A stretch of 28,423 nt of DNA from CAYNSB01 sp964399625 (lineage in GTDB: Bacteria > Planctomycetota > Phycisphaerae > Phycisphaerales > UBA1924). Location of the stretch: the NCBI GenBank assembly GCA_964399625.1, contig CAYNSB010000042.1, positions 1 through 28,423 of the forward strand. Reading direction: 5' to 3'. Position numbers and translations under genes: made by a program. This document shows, in pieces, positions 9,801-17,724 of the stretch. The notes under the pieces were generated by a model. It ran no database searches. It was not told the origin of the DNA and saw nothing but the letters and a program-made list of their open reading frames with translations. Position 1 is the stretch's first letter; each line of letters starts with the position of its first letter.

Positions 9801-12800
9801 TCGTCGATGGGCCCCTGCAGATCGACGTGAACCAGATCCTGCAGACGGGCGGGCAGGCATTCGGCACCATCACCAACAACACCCCGGGCGGCGACCTCGC
9901 GACGGTCGACGTCGCGGCGCTCACGTCCCTCACCATCGCCACGGGCGACCTGGGCCGCACGCAGATGCCCAGCGCCGGCCCGCGCACCATCGGGCCGTTC
10001 GTGGGCATCACGGGCGGAACGGGCACGGGCACCGGCATCTTCCAGCCGATCGGCGTTCCCCAGGGCCTGGTCACCGGGTTCTGGAACGGCAACCTCTACC
10101 GCCGACTCAACGACGCGAACACCGTCTCGTCGTCGGGCGATGACGTGGGAATGCCCGTCGATCCCTATCTCGATGGACTCCGCGTGCGCACCGGCGGCAT
10201 CGCCTCGGTCAGCGTGGGCGGCGCCGTGGGCGACGTGATCGCGACGGGCGGCACGATCTTGCAGGTCATCGCCAACGCGAACAACCTGACGGAGGCCGGG
10301 CGGTTCAAGGGCGTGGTGGGCAACATCTTCGGCGCCCGCGTGGGCACGGTGGACGTGGGCGATGGGCTCCTCGGGCTCGACTCGTCGCCGCTCGCGCACA
10401 CGAGCATCGTCGCGACCGACGACATCGGCACCGTTACCGCCTCGCGCTCGGGGGCGAACATCTCCGGGTACATCGAGGCCGCCAACAGCACCATCAACGC
10501 CAACCCCGCGGACTTCCCGACCGACGGCATCAACGTCGTGCAGATCACCGGCGGCGGCAGCTACCGCGATGCGCACATCGCGGCCATGGCCCTGGACGAT
10601 TTCTGGACGTCCGTGTGGGCCGGCGATAGCTCGACGTTCCTCGCGCGCGTCGCGTCGGTCAGCACCACGGGCGGCACCACGGGCGACGGGCAGGGCAACC
10701 TCTTCCGCTCCTCCATCCGCGCCAACACGCTCGGGCCCGTCACCATCCGCGGGGCGTACGACGCCACGCTCATCAACACGCGCGGCAGCACCGACCAGAT
10801 CGAGGCGATCGAGTTCCGCAACTCGACGCTCGGCGGTGGCGACCTCGAGGTCTCGGGCAACATCGTCACCAGCGGCGAGGACGTGCGACTCCTCCAGACC
10901 ACGGGCGGCACGGGCGACATCAGCGATCTCACCGTCGTCGCCCAGGGACGCGTGAACCTGATCCAGGCGCGCGACCTGCAGCGATCGAACATCAACGCCG
11001 TCCAGCAGATCGTGCAGATCACGATCGGCGGCTCCATGAACGGCTCGACGATCACCGCCGGGCGACTGACGAACCTGACCGTCGCCAAGCGGATGACCAG
11101 CTCGCTCATCGATGTCGCGGGCCCCGTCGAGTCGGTGCTCGTCGCCGACAGCATCATCAACAGCACGTTCCAGGTGAGCGGGCCCGACGGTCGCATCTCC
11201 AAGATCATCGCGGCCAACGATTTCTCGGGCCGCGTGATCTCCGCGGGCCCCATCGACACGCTCGAGGCCACCGCGGGCGACCTGCGCATCGACGTGACCA
11301 CGTCGAAGAACCTGCGCGGTGCCAACGGCGGCGTGAACCTGTTCAACGCCGGACGCGATCTGGTGCTCTCGGGCGATGTCCAGGGCCCCGTCGTCGAGCT
11401 CAGGGCCGGGCGGAACGTGGGCGATCCCAAGGTGCGCTCCACCATGGTGTTCCGCGGTGATGTCACCGCCATCAACGCGACCAACGGCATGCTGTACTCG
11501 GACTTCCGCTTCGCGCGGACGCTCCAGACGGCGACGTTCGGCGGCGCCGTCAGCAAGCCCGGCAACGCCGGCGCGGGCACCGGCGCTCTCATCGCGTTCG
11601 GACGGATCGAGACGATCACGATCGGCGGCGACTTCGCCGGGCAGATCGTGTCGTACTCGGGCGGGCTGGGCGTCGTGACGATCAACAACGGCTCGCTGCT
11701 CCCCACGGGCCTGGTCGCGGCCTACGCGGGCGACCTGCAGAACCTCTTCATCAACGCGGGCAACCTCTACGGCACGGTCCACGCCGACTGGAGCATCCTC
11801 GCCATCCGCCTCAACGCGTCCAACGACGGCGTGTTCGGGGACATCGGCGTCAACCCCGCGTTCTCGCAGTCCACGTCCTACGACGCGACGCGCAACCAGC
11901 TCCCGCCGGGCGTCGCTCCCACGAGCGCGATCCAGGGCCCATCGATCACCGCGGGTCGGAACATCGGCCGCGTCATCCTCACCAACGGCTCGATCTTCGA
12001 GGCGTTCATCTTCGCCGGTCGTGCGCTGGGCACGGTCGACGTCACGGGCAACATCAGCAACGACAACCTCACCACCGGCGTGGGCACCGTCATCGCGGCG
12101 GGCTCCACGATCAACCTGGTGCACGCCACGGGCAACGTCTCCGACGCCGCGATCCTCGCTGGCGTCGTGTCCTTCGGCGCCGATGGGCGCCCGGGCGGCA
12201 CGGGCAACAACGCCGACACCATGCGGTCCGGACGCATCACCACGGTCCAGATCGATGGGAACGGCACGAACGTCGCCGTCGCCGCGGGCATGAACGCCGG
12301 TGCCGACGGGCTGCTCAACTCGGGCGATGAGACCAAGGAACTGGGCATCTCCTACATCCGCTCCATCACCGTGGGCGGCACGATCTCCAACGTCACCGCC
12401 TTCGCGGACTCGCCCACGCTCACCTTCACTCCGGGCGTCGTCCGCGGCGGCACCACCGCCCCGGTGAACGACCCGGACCTGAGCGACGGAACCCCCGCGG
12501 GCGTCGCGCTCGTCTCGGGCACGCCGCTCAACACCACCTTCGGCGGCGACAACCTCACCATCCTGTTCACCGGCCCGGGCACGGCGTTCTTCGACTCGGG
12601 CACGGGACGCGTGCTGCTCATCAACACGCGCCTCAACTCGAATCTCACCGTCACGGCACGCACGACGGGCGGCGACACCGCGACGCTCAGCAATTTCAAG
12701 ATCGTCACGAACAACAACGCGTCGGTGGGCCTGATCACCGTCGATGCCAATCTCGCGGGCGACTCTCGCATCGTCGTGGACGCGTACGCCCTGGGCATCA

Positions 12801-15800
12801 CCGTCGGCGATGTCTCCGGCACCACGCAGATCCGCAGCGGCATGAACCTCCGCTCGTTCACCGCCGGGGCGTTCACCGCCGGCTCCTTCGCCGGAGCGTT
12901 CTGGGTCCGCGATCTCTCGTTCCAGTCCCTGGGCGCATCGGGCACGCCGGCGGGCAACGCCCGCATCGATCTGCTCGCGTCCTCCACGCTGTCCATCTTC
13001 GGCTCGCACGCCGGGCTCGTCAGCGTTGAGCGCGACCTCACGTCGTTCGGCGTCGGCGGCGCGGTCCAGGGCGGGCTGCTCCGCGTGGGCTCAACGCTCG
13101 GCTCGTTCACGGCCGGCTCGATCACCGGCGGACGCGTTGCCGCGGGCGACTCCATCGGCAGCGTGACGGTTTTCGGCAGCGTTTCCCAGGCGAACATCCA
13201 GGCCGGCGGCGACCTGGGCGCCGACGCCGCGCCGGGCGGCACGCTCTTCAACGCCGACTCGCCCCGCGCGGGCGCGATCGGCAATGTCACGATCAACGGC
13301 AACTTCGCTCGCTCGTCGCTCGTCGCCGGCATTCTCCGCGGGCCCGACGGGTTCTTCGGCACCACCGACGACACCGTCGCCCCGGGCCTGTCCTCGATCG
13401 GCAACATCACGATCGCCGGAACCCAGGTCGGCTCCAACGTCTTCTCCGAGCAGTACCGCATCCAGGCCTCGAACTCGATCGGCACGGTGCTCATCGGCGG
13501 GGCCGCGCCCACCAACACCGGCAACTTCCGCGTGGACGTGCAGCCGGGCGAGCCGTCCTCCATCCGCGTCGAGGACCTGTCCACGAAGCAGGTCAGCGGC
13601 GTGTGGACCGCGAAGATCCAGTTCAACCAGGCCATCAACATCTCGACCATCTCCGCCGCGCTCAGCATCGCCGAGGTGCGGAACGCGGGCGCGACGCTCG
13701 TGCCGCTCGTGCAGGGCGTGGACTACTTCATCGGGGCCTACGACCCCGTGCTCAACGCCATCACGATCAACTTCGCCACCGCCGTCACCAACCGGAACCT
13801 CATCCCCGTCGTGGGCACGTCCGGCCCCGCGAATCCCTCACCGTCGCTGCCCGGGCCGGGCGTCTTCCGGTTCACGCTCCGCGGCGATGTGCTCCGCGCG
13901 GCCCAGTCGGGCGCAAGGCTGGACGCCAACGGCGATGGGCTCTCGAGCGAGGGCGAGAACTACGTCGCCAGCCGCGTCGTCGGCGACGCCGGCGATCGCG
14001 AGGCCAACGAGGTCGCCCTCACGGGATCCACTCCGCCCAAGAGCGTCGATCTCTACGAGCCGTCGGACCTGGACGAGGTCCTGCGCGATCCGAGTCTCTC
14101 CACGCACGTGCCCCAGCCCAACGTCGTCACCACGATCTCGGGCGTCATCGGCGATCACCCCGACCACCTGGGCGGCGAGTTCTCACAGGCGGCGGACCTC
14201 GACATCTACTCCATCACGCTTCAGGCCGGGCAGATCCTCCGCCTGGGCGCGATCGACGGGTCGTTCCAGTCGCTCAACATCTTCGGTCACCCGCTCCTGT
14301 ACTACAAGAGCGCGGACCTCGAGTTCCAGAGCGGCAGCACGCCCCGCACGATGCAACTGCCGACGATCACCGGCGGCGACTACCTGATCAAGTCCACCGG
14401 CACGTACTTCATCGTGATGGGCAACTTCGCGCCGCCCGCCGTCAGCCCGTCGGGCGTGTTCGACATCCCCAACGACGTGGGCAACACCGGCGACTACTCC
14501 TTCACCGTCCAGGTCTTCGACGACGGCAACTCCGGCTTCAACGCGGGCACCACCTCGGGCAACGCCCAGGGCGTGCCCGATGCTCCGGCCCCGGGCACGT
14601 TCGTGCTCTCGGGCGGCGTCTACCAGCCGCAGGTCATTGGCGATTACACGTTCACCCTCAATGTCGGCGCCGACGGGGTGCGCGGCACGGGCGACGATGT
14701 CGTCACCGGCACCAACTCAGCGGGCAACATCGTCTCGTCCAGCACGGGCGCGGGCGCGGCCCGGGCTCTCAAGACCGTCATCAACTCCTCAATCGGGCCC
14801 AGCGGCCACTCCGGTGCGCCGGGCGATGTCACGCCCGATGTGGATGTCTACGCCCTCAACAACGGGCAGGCGATCCCTGCGGGCAAGCAGATCACCGTCA
14901 AGGTCAAGCTCCGCGACAAGGGCGGCGATCTGGGCTCCTCGTTCCTGCTGGGCACGGGCGGCGTGCAGTTCGCCATCTTCGATGTCACCAACTCCACGGC
15001 CGTCGACGACGGGCTTCTGCTCTACGCGCCCACGGACTTCTCCGCGATCCCGGGCAAGACGCGCACGATCGCGACGGGCACCAACTCGTCGTACGGATAC
15101 GACGCGGAGGGCAACTTCTTCATCACCTTCGTCACGCCCGGGCAGCTCGGCGGCTCGACGGGCTCCGCCGCCAAGTACGACCTGTACCTGCAGGGCATCT
15201 TCAACTCCGACTACACCATCGAGTACACGCAGGCGGCGAGCGTCGTCTCCGCCGGCCCCGCGGCTCGCAAGCAGAACATCTTCATCGAGACGCGCGGCGG
15301 CACCATCGATTGGCTCGAGGCGGGCGGGCTCACCACCGCCCTGGCGCCCTACAACACAAGCATCCTCGGGTTCAACGGCAACATCGGCGGGCTCAGCGTC
15401 GACTCCTACATCCTGTCGCAGGTCGTCGCGACGGTGCAGTCCATCTTCTCGTCCGCGGGGCTCAACGTCGTTGTCTCGAGCGACCCCTCGGCCTTCGAGT
15501 TCCAGCCCTTCTCCACCGTCTTCCTCACGTCCACGAACGACCCCACGACGTCGATCGGCGTCAGCAACTTTGGGTACAGCCAGCACTCCGATTCGGGCAA
15601 CCTTGATGCGAACGACGACGCGGTCGTCTTCCTCCCGTCGCTGGCGCTGCTCGGGTACTCGCCCTCGCAGGCGGGCGCGGACCTGCTCGCCCAGTCCATC
15701 TCCGCGGCCGTCACGCGTCGCGCCGGGGAGCTCATGGGCCTGCGTCTGACGGCGAGCTCCTCGACGACCGACACGCCGATCGACGTGCTGTCGTCCAACT

Positions 15801-15946
15801 CGGTGTCGAACACGCCCAACGCAACGACGTACGCGATCCTCAACTCGCCCCGGGCGCTCTCGGACCCGTGGGACTCCATCGTCGACACCGACTTCTTCCT
15901 GGGGCAGCAGAACGCGTTCTCCCTGCTCTCCAAGTTCCTCGCCTGA
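6830..15946 (+). CDS. giant LEPR-XLL beta-repeat surface/secreted protein
   Basis: 3038 aa. The start is ATG 6830, with GAGGAG five bases from it. The Arg-rich N-terminus leads to FEALEPRQLMF at about residues 43-53: the LEPR-XLL signature that marks large repetitive, presumably exported proteins of planctomycetes and some other bacteria. Residues about 514-618 resemble a PPC-type beta domain (DPTDVYAFPADGS). From about 620 to 2200 the chain is made of short repeats of the type IGxVxVxGxhxxxxIxAG, as in a beta-solenoid; Gly, Asn, Thr, Ser and Val dominate. Two copies of a ~106-residue module start at residues 1754 and 2103. An Ig-like segment follows (about 2240-2350), then a canonical EF-hand loop DANGDGLSSEGE (2365-2376), a second PPC-like domain (about 2449-2560) and a metalloprotease-like C-terminus lacking the metal ligands. 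Function unknown; adhesion or cell-envelope structure is plausible. No PEP-CTERM or LPXTG anchor is seen. Confidence 0.9.
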   Translation: MNRSARPSRDRAASRRGMLSKLWSRRSPRDLAASAGRTATNAFEALEPRQLMFVITMDNSDPLFQQYGGTFDNASGLARVEFDFGVVNPYLGFTQQPNFGATAPDTVYGDLITSRVTLVHVVLTGPQGMSADFRDLYNNPMVNTIALGKGLNAGPARVDLNDDAIPDFNDGLGSVRITGANAKSSIMLIGGTIGVAQQLPADADVSEPAVFGTQPGFYYGKFQESVAGLFDTFESFGFGYSTTATTGAQLVVNGLPPGDGSVIMGSPWLRDRTSGATYRRDPIAPAINGNTAYTLPFQAHNFNRTNQGIFVVGSSFGSINIAGVVHGFSRVDGSIDRFSTGYMVGSLSVGGDLGSLVSASDAGVWVDEGNTIAPSNGPFKTGAQINVGRTLGQVQVEGRSLLDVFVTGDLSSPGARPTRDAYKYNELEYAQRSVLPQGNTTARNAIRRSIAESGLYYFATTPTSGLNFLGQSLLFGAQFLRNDAVLTSEFIGSASGAAEIFGSLGAADEVNRGEDPTDVYAFPADGSQDVVVRASANGLQLGGSFYARIVDADGRTLAAIGQYSNTTAGGQELRFRPAKAGVYYLVLQAAAAGANITDINPTNPLNPGYDILVTGLAPVTMGLYRTGLSLGHFGTGGSTTSGVTVSVLSGSLGEIRSGAGVTSGTGALTDPSPASNTILGLGSLANDTALADATISVTSGNLYSILAGGDIKGATGGLGTASMILNVGGNLGTVTTGVSSIQGVGGNGATRDVFQGDLRNVLWNIGGSIAMLDIRGAIGLDQDATNNPKPSDSIQSVIIRTGRDVTKRGDVGLIRVGSNMGADTFSLVTGANATVGGVLISQDFTDGDRGTNAGFEGIYGGGITQLGINLTFGINSDLRFFDTPRLDAQGFVGVQTILVPGQPFQFVDDGGAAFTLTIVPGPNGGGSGTAISIPRGQKGVAMGRITVDLSDGAQLQIVSQFAQGQTTPKPTDVISIGRILITNADANSSIVVDGPLQIDVNQILQTGGQAFGTITNNTPGGDLATVDVAALTSLTIATGDLGRTQMPSAGPRTIGPFVGITGGTGTGTGIFQPIGVPQGLVTGFWNGNLYRRLNDANTVSSSGDDVGMPVDPYLDGLRVRTGGIASVSVGGAVGDVIATGGTILQVIANANNLTEAGRFKGVVGNIFGARVGTVDVGDGLLGLDSSPLAHTSIVATDDIGTVTASRSGANISGYIEAANSTINANPADFPTDGINVVQITGGGSYRDAHIAAMALDDFWTSVWAGDSSTFLARVASVSTTGGTTGDGQGNLFRSSIRANTLGPVTIRGAYDATLINTRGSTDQIEAIEFRNSTLGGGDLEVSGNIVTSGEDVRLLQTTGGTGDISDLTVVAQGRVNLIQARDLQRSNINAVQQIVQITIGGSMNGSTITAGRLTNLTVAKRMTSSLIDVAGPVESVLVADSIINSTFQVSGPDGRISKIIAANDFSGRVISAGPIDTLEATAGDLRIDVTTSKNLRGANGGVNLFNAGRDLVLSGDVQGPVVELRAGRNVGDPKVRSTMVFRGDVTAINATNGMLYSDFRFARTLQTATFGGAVSKPGNAGAGTGALIAFGRIETITIGGDFAGQIVSYSGGLGVVTINNGSLLPTGLVAAYAGDLQNLFINAGNLYGTVHADWSILAIRLNASNDGVFGDIGVNPAFSQSTSYDATRNQLPPGVAPTSAIQGPSITAGRNIGRVILTNGSIFEAFIFAGRALGTVDVTGNISNDNLTTGVGTVIAAGSTINLVHATGNVSDAAILAGVVSFGADGRPGGTGNNADTMRSGRITTVQIDGNGTNVAVAAGMNAGADGLLNSGDETKELGISYIRSITVGGTISNVTAFADSPTLTFTPGVVRGGTTAPVNDPDLSDGTPAGVALVSGTPLNTTFGGDNLTILFTGPGTAFFDSGTGRVLLINTRLNSNLTVTARTTGGDTATLSNFKIVTNNNASVGLITVDANLAGDSRIVVDAYALGITVGDVSGTTQIRSGMNLRSFTAGAFTAGSFAGAFWVRDLSFQSLGASGTPAGNARIDLLASSTLSIFGSHAGLVSVERDLTSFGVGGAVQGGLLRVGSTLGSFTAGSITGGRVAAGDSIGSVTVFGSVSQANIQAGGDLGADAAPGGTLFNADSPRAGAIGNVTINGNFARSSLVAGILRGPDGFFGTTDDTVAPGLSSIGNITIAGTQVGSNVFSEQYRIQASNSIGTVLIGGAAPTNTGNFRVDVQPGEPSSIRVEDLSTKQVSGVWTAKIQFNQAINISTISAALSIAEVRNAGATLVPLVQGVDYFIGAYDPVLNAITINFATAVTNRNLIPVVGTSGPANPSPSLPGPGVFRFTLRGDVLRAAQSGARLDANGDGLSSEGENYVASRVVGDAGDREANEVALTGSTPPKSVDLYEPSDLDEVLRDPSLSTHVPQPNVVTTISGVIGDHPDHLGGEFSQAADLDIYSITLQAGQILRLGAIDGSFQSLNIFGHPLLYYKSADLEFQSGSTPRTMQLPTITGGDYLIKSTGTYFIVMGNFAPPAVSPSGVFDIPNDVGNTGDYSFTVQVFDDGNSGFNAGTTSGNAQGVPDAPAPGTFVLSGGVYQPQVIGDYTFTLNVGADGVRGTGDDVVTGTNSAGNIVSSSTGAGAARALKTVINSSIGPSGHSGAPGDVTPDVDVYALNNGQAIPAGKQITVKVKLRDKGGDLGSSFLLGTGGVQFAIFDVTNSTAVDDGLLLYAPTDFSAIPGKTRTIATGTNSSYGYDAEGNFFITFVTPGQLGGSTGSAAKYDLYLQGIFNSDYTIEYTQAASVVSAGPAARKQNIFIETRGGTIDWLEAGGLTTALAPYNTSILGFNGNIGGLSVDSYILSQVVATVQSIFSSAGLNVVVSSDPSAFEFQPFSTVFLTSTNDPTTSIGVSNFGYSQHSDSGNLDANDDAVVFLPSLALLGYSPSQAGADLLAQSISAAVTRRAGELMGLRLTASSSTTDTPIDVLSSNSVSNTPNATTYAILNSPRALSDPWDSIVDTDFFLGQQNAFSLLSKFLA
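12089..12409 (+). repeat. internal protein module, copy 1, in the giant gene
   Basis: Encodes residues 1754-1860. The order of elements is VIAAGSTINLVHATGNVSDA, then a loop GADGRPGGTGNNAD, RITTVQIDGNG, GADGLLNSGDETKELG and IRSITVGGTISNV. The same order recurs at 13136-13453. Detected by eye at protein level; the DNA copies are diverged. Confidence 0.7.
13136..13453 (+). repeat. internal protein module, copy 2, in the giant gene
   Basis: Encodes residues 2103-2208, starting VAAGDSIGSVTVFGSVSQA. It continues with the loop GADAAPGGTLFNAD, AIGNVTINGNF, GPDGFFGTTDDTVAPG and IGNITIAGTQVGSNV. The near-equal length and identical element order to 12089-12409 indicate an old tandem-type duplication. 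The DGxxxTxDD loops look like calcium-binding turns. Confidence 0.7.
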
Positions 15947-15974
15947 GTCGGGCAGGCCCATCGCGATCGATCCG

Positions 15975-16006
15975 GGGCCCGGGAGCGAATCCCGGGCCCT
16001 TTCTTT
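15975..16006 (+). terminator. rho-independent terminator after the giant gene
   Basis: Perfect 10-bp stem GGGCCCGGGA (15975-15984) with TCCCGGGCCC (15990-15999), loop GCGAA, followed by TTTCTTT (16000-16006). It lies 29 bases past the stop codon. Confidence 0.9.
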
Positions 16007-16014
16007 GCGCAGGC

Positions 16015-16043
16015 TTGGTGCATGCATCCGGGCGCGGTACCAT
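16015..16043 (+). promoter_or_regulatory. sigma-70-like promoter of the epimerase gene, probably leaderless
   Basis: TTGGTG (16015-16020), a 17-base spacer, then TACCAT (16038-16043). Only eight bases separate the -10 box from the ATG at 16052, so transcription should begin at or within two bases of that start codon. This also argues for 16052 over the upstream ATG at 16022, which would lie inside the promoter. Confidence 0.65.
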
Positions 16044-16051
16044 CCGCCCGG

Positions 16052-17086
16052 ATGAAGTTCCCCGCGGAGATCGTCGAGCAGCTGCGTCCGTTCTACCAGG
16101 GCCGATCCGTGTGCGTCACGGGCGGCGCTGGGTTCATCGGCGGTCATCTCGTGGACGCGCTGCTCTCGCTGGGCGCGGGCATCTCCGTCATCGACGATCT
16201 GTCCAACTCTGAACTCACGCACCTGGGATCACTCATCGAACTCGAGCCCGAGCGGGTCCGATTCACGCGCGGCTCGATCCTCGACGACGACGCGCTCGCC
16301 GAGGCCGCCCACGGCGCGACCACGCTCTTCCACCTTGCCGCGATCGGGTCCGTGCCGCGCTCCATCCAGGAGCCCCAGCGCACATGGTCCGTCAACTCGA
16401 CGGGCACCGTGCGCGTGCTCGAGGCGGCCCGCGCCGAGTGGGGCGCCGTGCCACCGCCGGGCGCGCGCGTCGTGTTCGCGGCCTCGTCCTCGGCCTACGG
16501 CGATGACCCCGCGTTGCCCAAGATCGAGTCCCAGCCCACGCGCCCGCGCTCGCCCTACGCTGCGAGCAAGCTCGCCGGCGAGCACGCGCTCTCGGCCTGG
16601 TGCGCCGCGTACGGCATGTCGGGCGCCGCGCTCCGGTTCTTCAACATCTTCGGGCCCCGCCAGAGCGCGGACTCCGCGTACGCCGCGGTCATCGCCGCGT
16701 TCACCAAGCGACTGCTCGCGGGCGAGCCTCCGACCATTTTCGGCGACGGCACCCAATCGCGCGACTTCACGCCCGTCGCCAACGCCGTGCACGCGCTGCT
16801 CCTGGCCGGGAGCGTCGATCGCCCGCTCCGGGGCGAGGCGATCAACGTGGGCACGGGGCGGCGCGTGACGCTCCTCGAACTGCTCTCCCTGCTCGCGGCC
16901 CGCTGCGGCGTGGACCATCCCCACGCGACCCACGAGCCGGCCCGTGCCGGCGATGTGCCCCATTCCCTCGCCGATCTTTCCCGCGCCGGCACGCTCCTGG
17001 GCTATCGCCCGATCGCGACCCTCGAGGACGGGCTCGATGAGACGGTCGCCTGGTTCAAGCGCTCGCTCGCGGGCGCCGATCGCTGA
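16052..17086 (+). CDS. NAD-dependent nucleotide-sugar epimerase/dehydratase (extended SDR)
   Basis: 344 aa. The N-terminal Rossmann motif GGAGFIG is at residues 24-30 with an acidic VIDDLSN at the end of the second strand, consistent with NAD binding. AASSSAYG (143-150) and Y169AASK173 supply the SDR catalytic Ser, Tyr and Lys. RFFNIFGPRQ and IFGDGTQSRDFTPVANAV are typical of UDP-sugar 4-epimerases of the WbpP/TviC type, so a UDP-GlcNAc or UDP-GalNAc 4-epimerase is likely, though the substrate cannot be read from sequence alone. A surface polysaccharide role is inferred. The start at 16052 is chosen from promoter placement; there is no Shine-Dalgarno site. The next small gene begins 15 bases after the stop. 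Confidence 0.9.
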   Translation: MKFPAEIVEQLRPFYQGRSVCVTGGAGFIGGHLVDALLSLGAGISVIDDLSNSELTHLGSLIELEPERVRFTRGSILDDDALAEAAHGATTLFHLAAIGSVPRSIQEPQRTWSVNSTGTVRVLEAARAEWGAVPPPGARVVFAASSSAYGDDPALPKIESQPTRPRSPYAASKLAGEHALSAWCAAYGMSGAALRFFNIFGPRQSADSAYAAVIAAFTKRLLAGEPPTIFGDGTQSRDFTPVANAVHALLLAGSVDRPLRGEAINVGTGRRVTLLELLSLLAARCGVDHPHATHEPARAGDVPHSLADLSRAGTLLGYRPIATLEDGLDETVAWFKRSLAGADR

Positions 17087-17101
17087 CCACGGAGCACGCC
17101 C

Positions 17102-17308
17102 GTGCGATCACTCGCGCGAAACCTCTGGGCCCTCTACGAGCTCGCGCGCCTGGCGTGGATCACACGATTCCGCTTCTCCGGTGCGTACTGGCGCTGGCGG
17201 ATGCACACCGCCTTCGCACGTGGGCGGCCCGGGCGAATCGACCTCGGGCGCGCGATCCTGGCCTACGGGCGATGGATCCATGACATGCGGCGAGGAACCA
17301 GGGGCTGA
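17102..17308 (+). CDS. small basic hypothetical protein (68 aa)
   Basis: GTG start at 17102 with GGAG (17091-17094) seven bases upstream, directly behind the epimerase stop. The product is rich in Arg, Trp and Tyr (MRSLARNLWALYELARLAWI, then YWRWRMH) and has an amphipathic first helix, so it may be a peripheral membrane protein. No family recognised. Position and ribosome site make it likely to be cotranslated with the epimerase; protein-level support is otherwise limited by length. Confidence 0.6.
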   Translation: MRSLARNLWALYELARLAWITRFRFSGAYWRWRMHTAFARGRPGRIDLGRAILAYGRWIHDMRRGTRG

Positions 17309-17374
17309 GGCGATCCCAGCAGCAGCCGAACGGCCCGATGCGTCTTGCCGCGATACGCCACCCCGGTCTTTCGC

Positions 17375-17380
17375 TACACT
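17375..17380 (+). promoter_or_regulatory. -10-like box before the one-span protein gene
   Basis: TACACT, 30 bases before the ATG at 17411. The same hexamer stands before the Memo-family gene (19791-19796). No good -35 box is seen at the usual spacing. Confidence 0.35.
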
Positions 17381-17410
17381 GCGCTTTCCTCTTTCTGCGG
17401 AGGGCTTCGC

Positions 17411-17701
17411 ATGTCCGAGCCAGTCGCACGCAAAGCGTCCGCGGTCAGCGGCGGGCAGCTGTTCCTTCTGGGCCTCGTGCTCGGGTTGGTGACCGGAGCG
17501 CTCCTGAGCGCCTTCCTCGGCCCGCTCATCAACGCACCCCAGATCCCGCTCAAGCCAACGCCCGCGTCCGCGGGCACGGCCAAGCCCGCTGGCGGTCCGC
17601 GCGACGCCGTGCCAGAGCCAACGCCCGCGAGCCCTGAGGCCACGGCCCCCGCCAAGCCCAAGGAAGACCCTGCCGCCAAGCCCGCCGCTCCGCCCAAGTA
17701 A
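17411..17701 (+). CDS. single-span Pro/Ala/Lys-rich membrane protein
   Basis: 96 aa. The ATG at 17411 is chosen because GGAGGG (17399-17404) precedes it by six bases. A single hydrophobic segment at about residues 15-38 (GGQLFLLGLVLGLVTGALLSAFLG) is followed by a low-complexity tail of Pro, Ala, Lys and Glu with no fold visible. It probably sits in the inner membrane with a flexible tail. No family recognised. The UDG gene starts 23 bases later, with its own -10-like box in the gap. Confidence 0.7.
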   Translation: MSEPVARKASAVSGGQLFLLGLVLGLVTGALLSAFLGPLINAPQIPLKPTPASAGTAKPAGGPRDAVPEPTPASPEATAPAKPKEDPAAKPAAPPK

Positions 17702-17713
17702 TCGCGCGCCGCG

Positions 17714-17719
17714 TATGCT
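17714..17719 (+). promoter_or_regulatory. -10-like box immediately before the UDG start codon
   Basis: TATGCT, with five bases between it and the GTG at 17725. This fits leaderless transcription. No clear -35 box is visible in the end of the preceding gene. Confidence 0.4.
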
Positions 17720-17724
17720 CGCAG

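Noticed and set aside
8030..13009. A 1659-codon open frame on the minus strand, antisense to the giant gene
   Set aside because: It mirrors the codon bias of a very GC-rich gene; the product is Arg/Asp/Gly/Val soup without domains, while the plus strand shows clear motifs and repeats.
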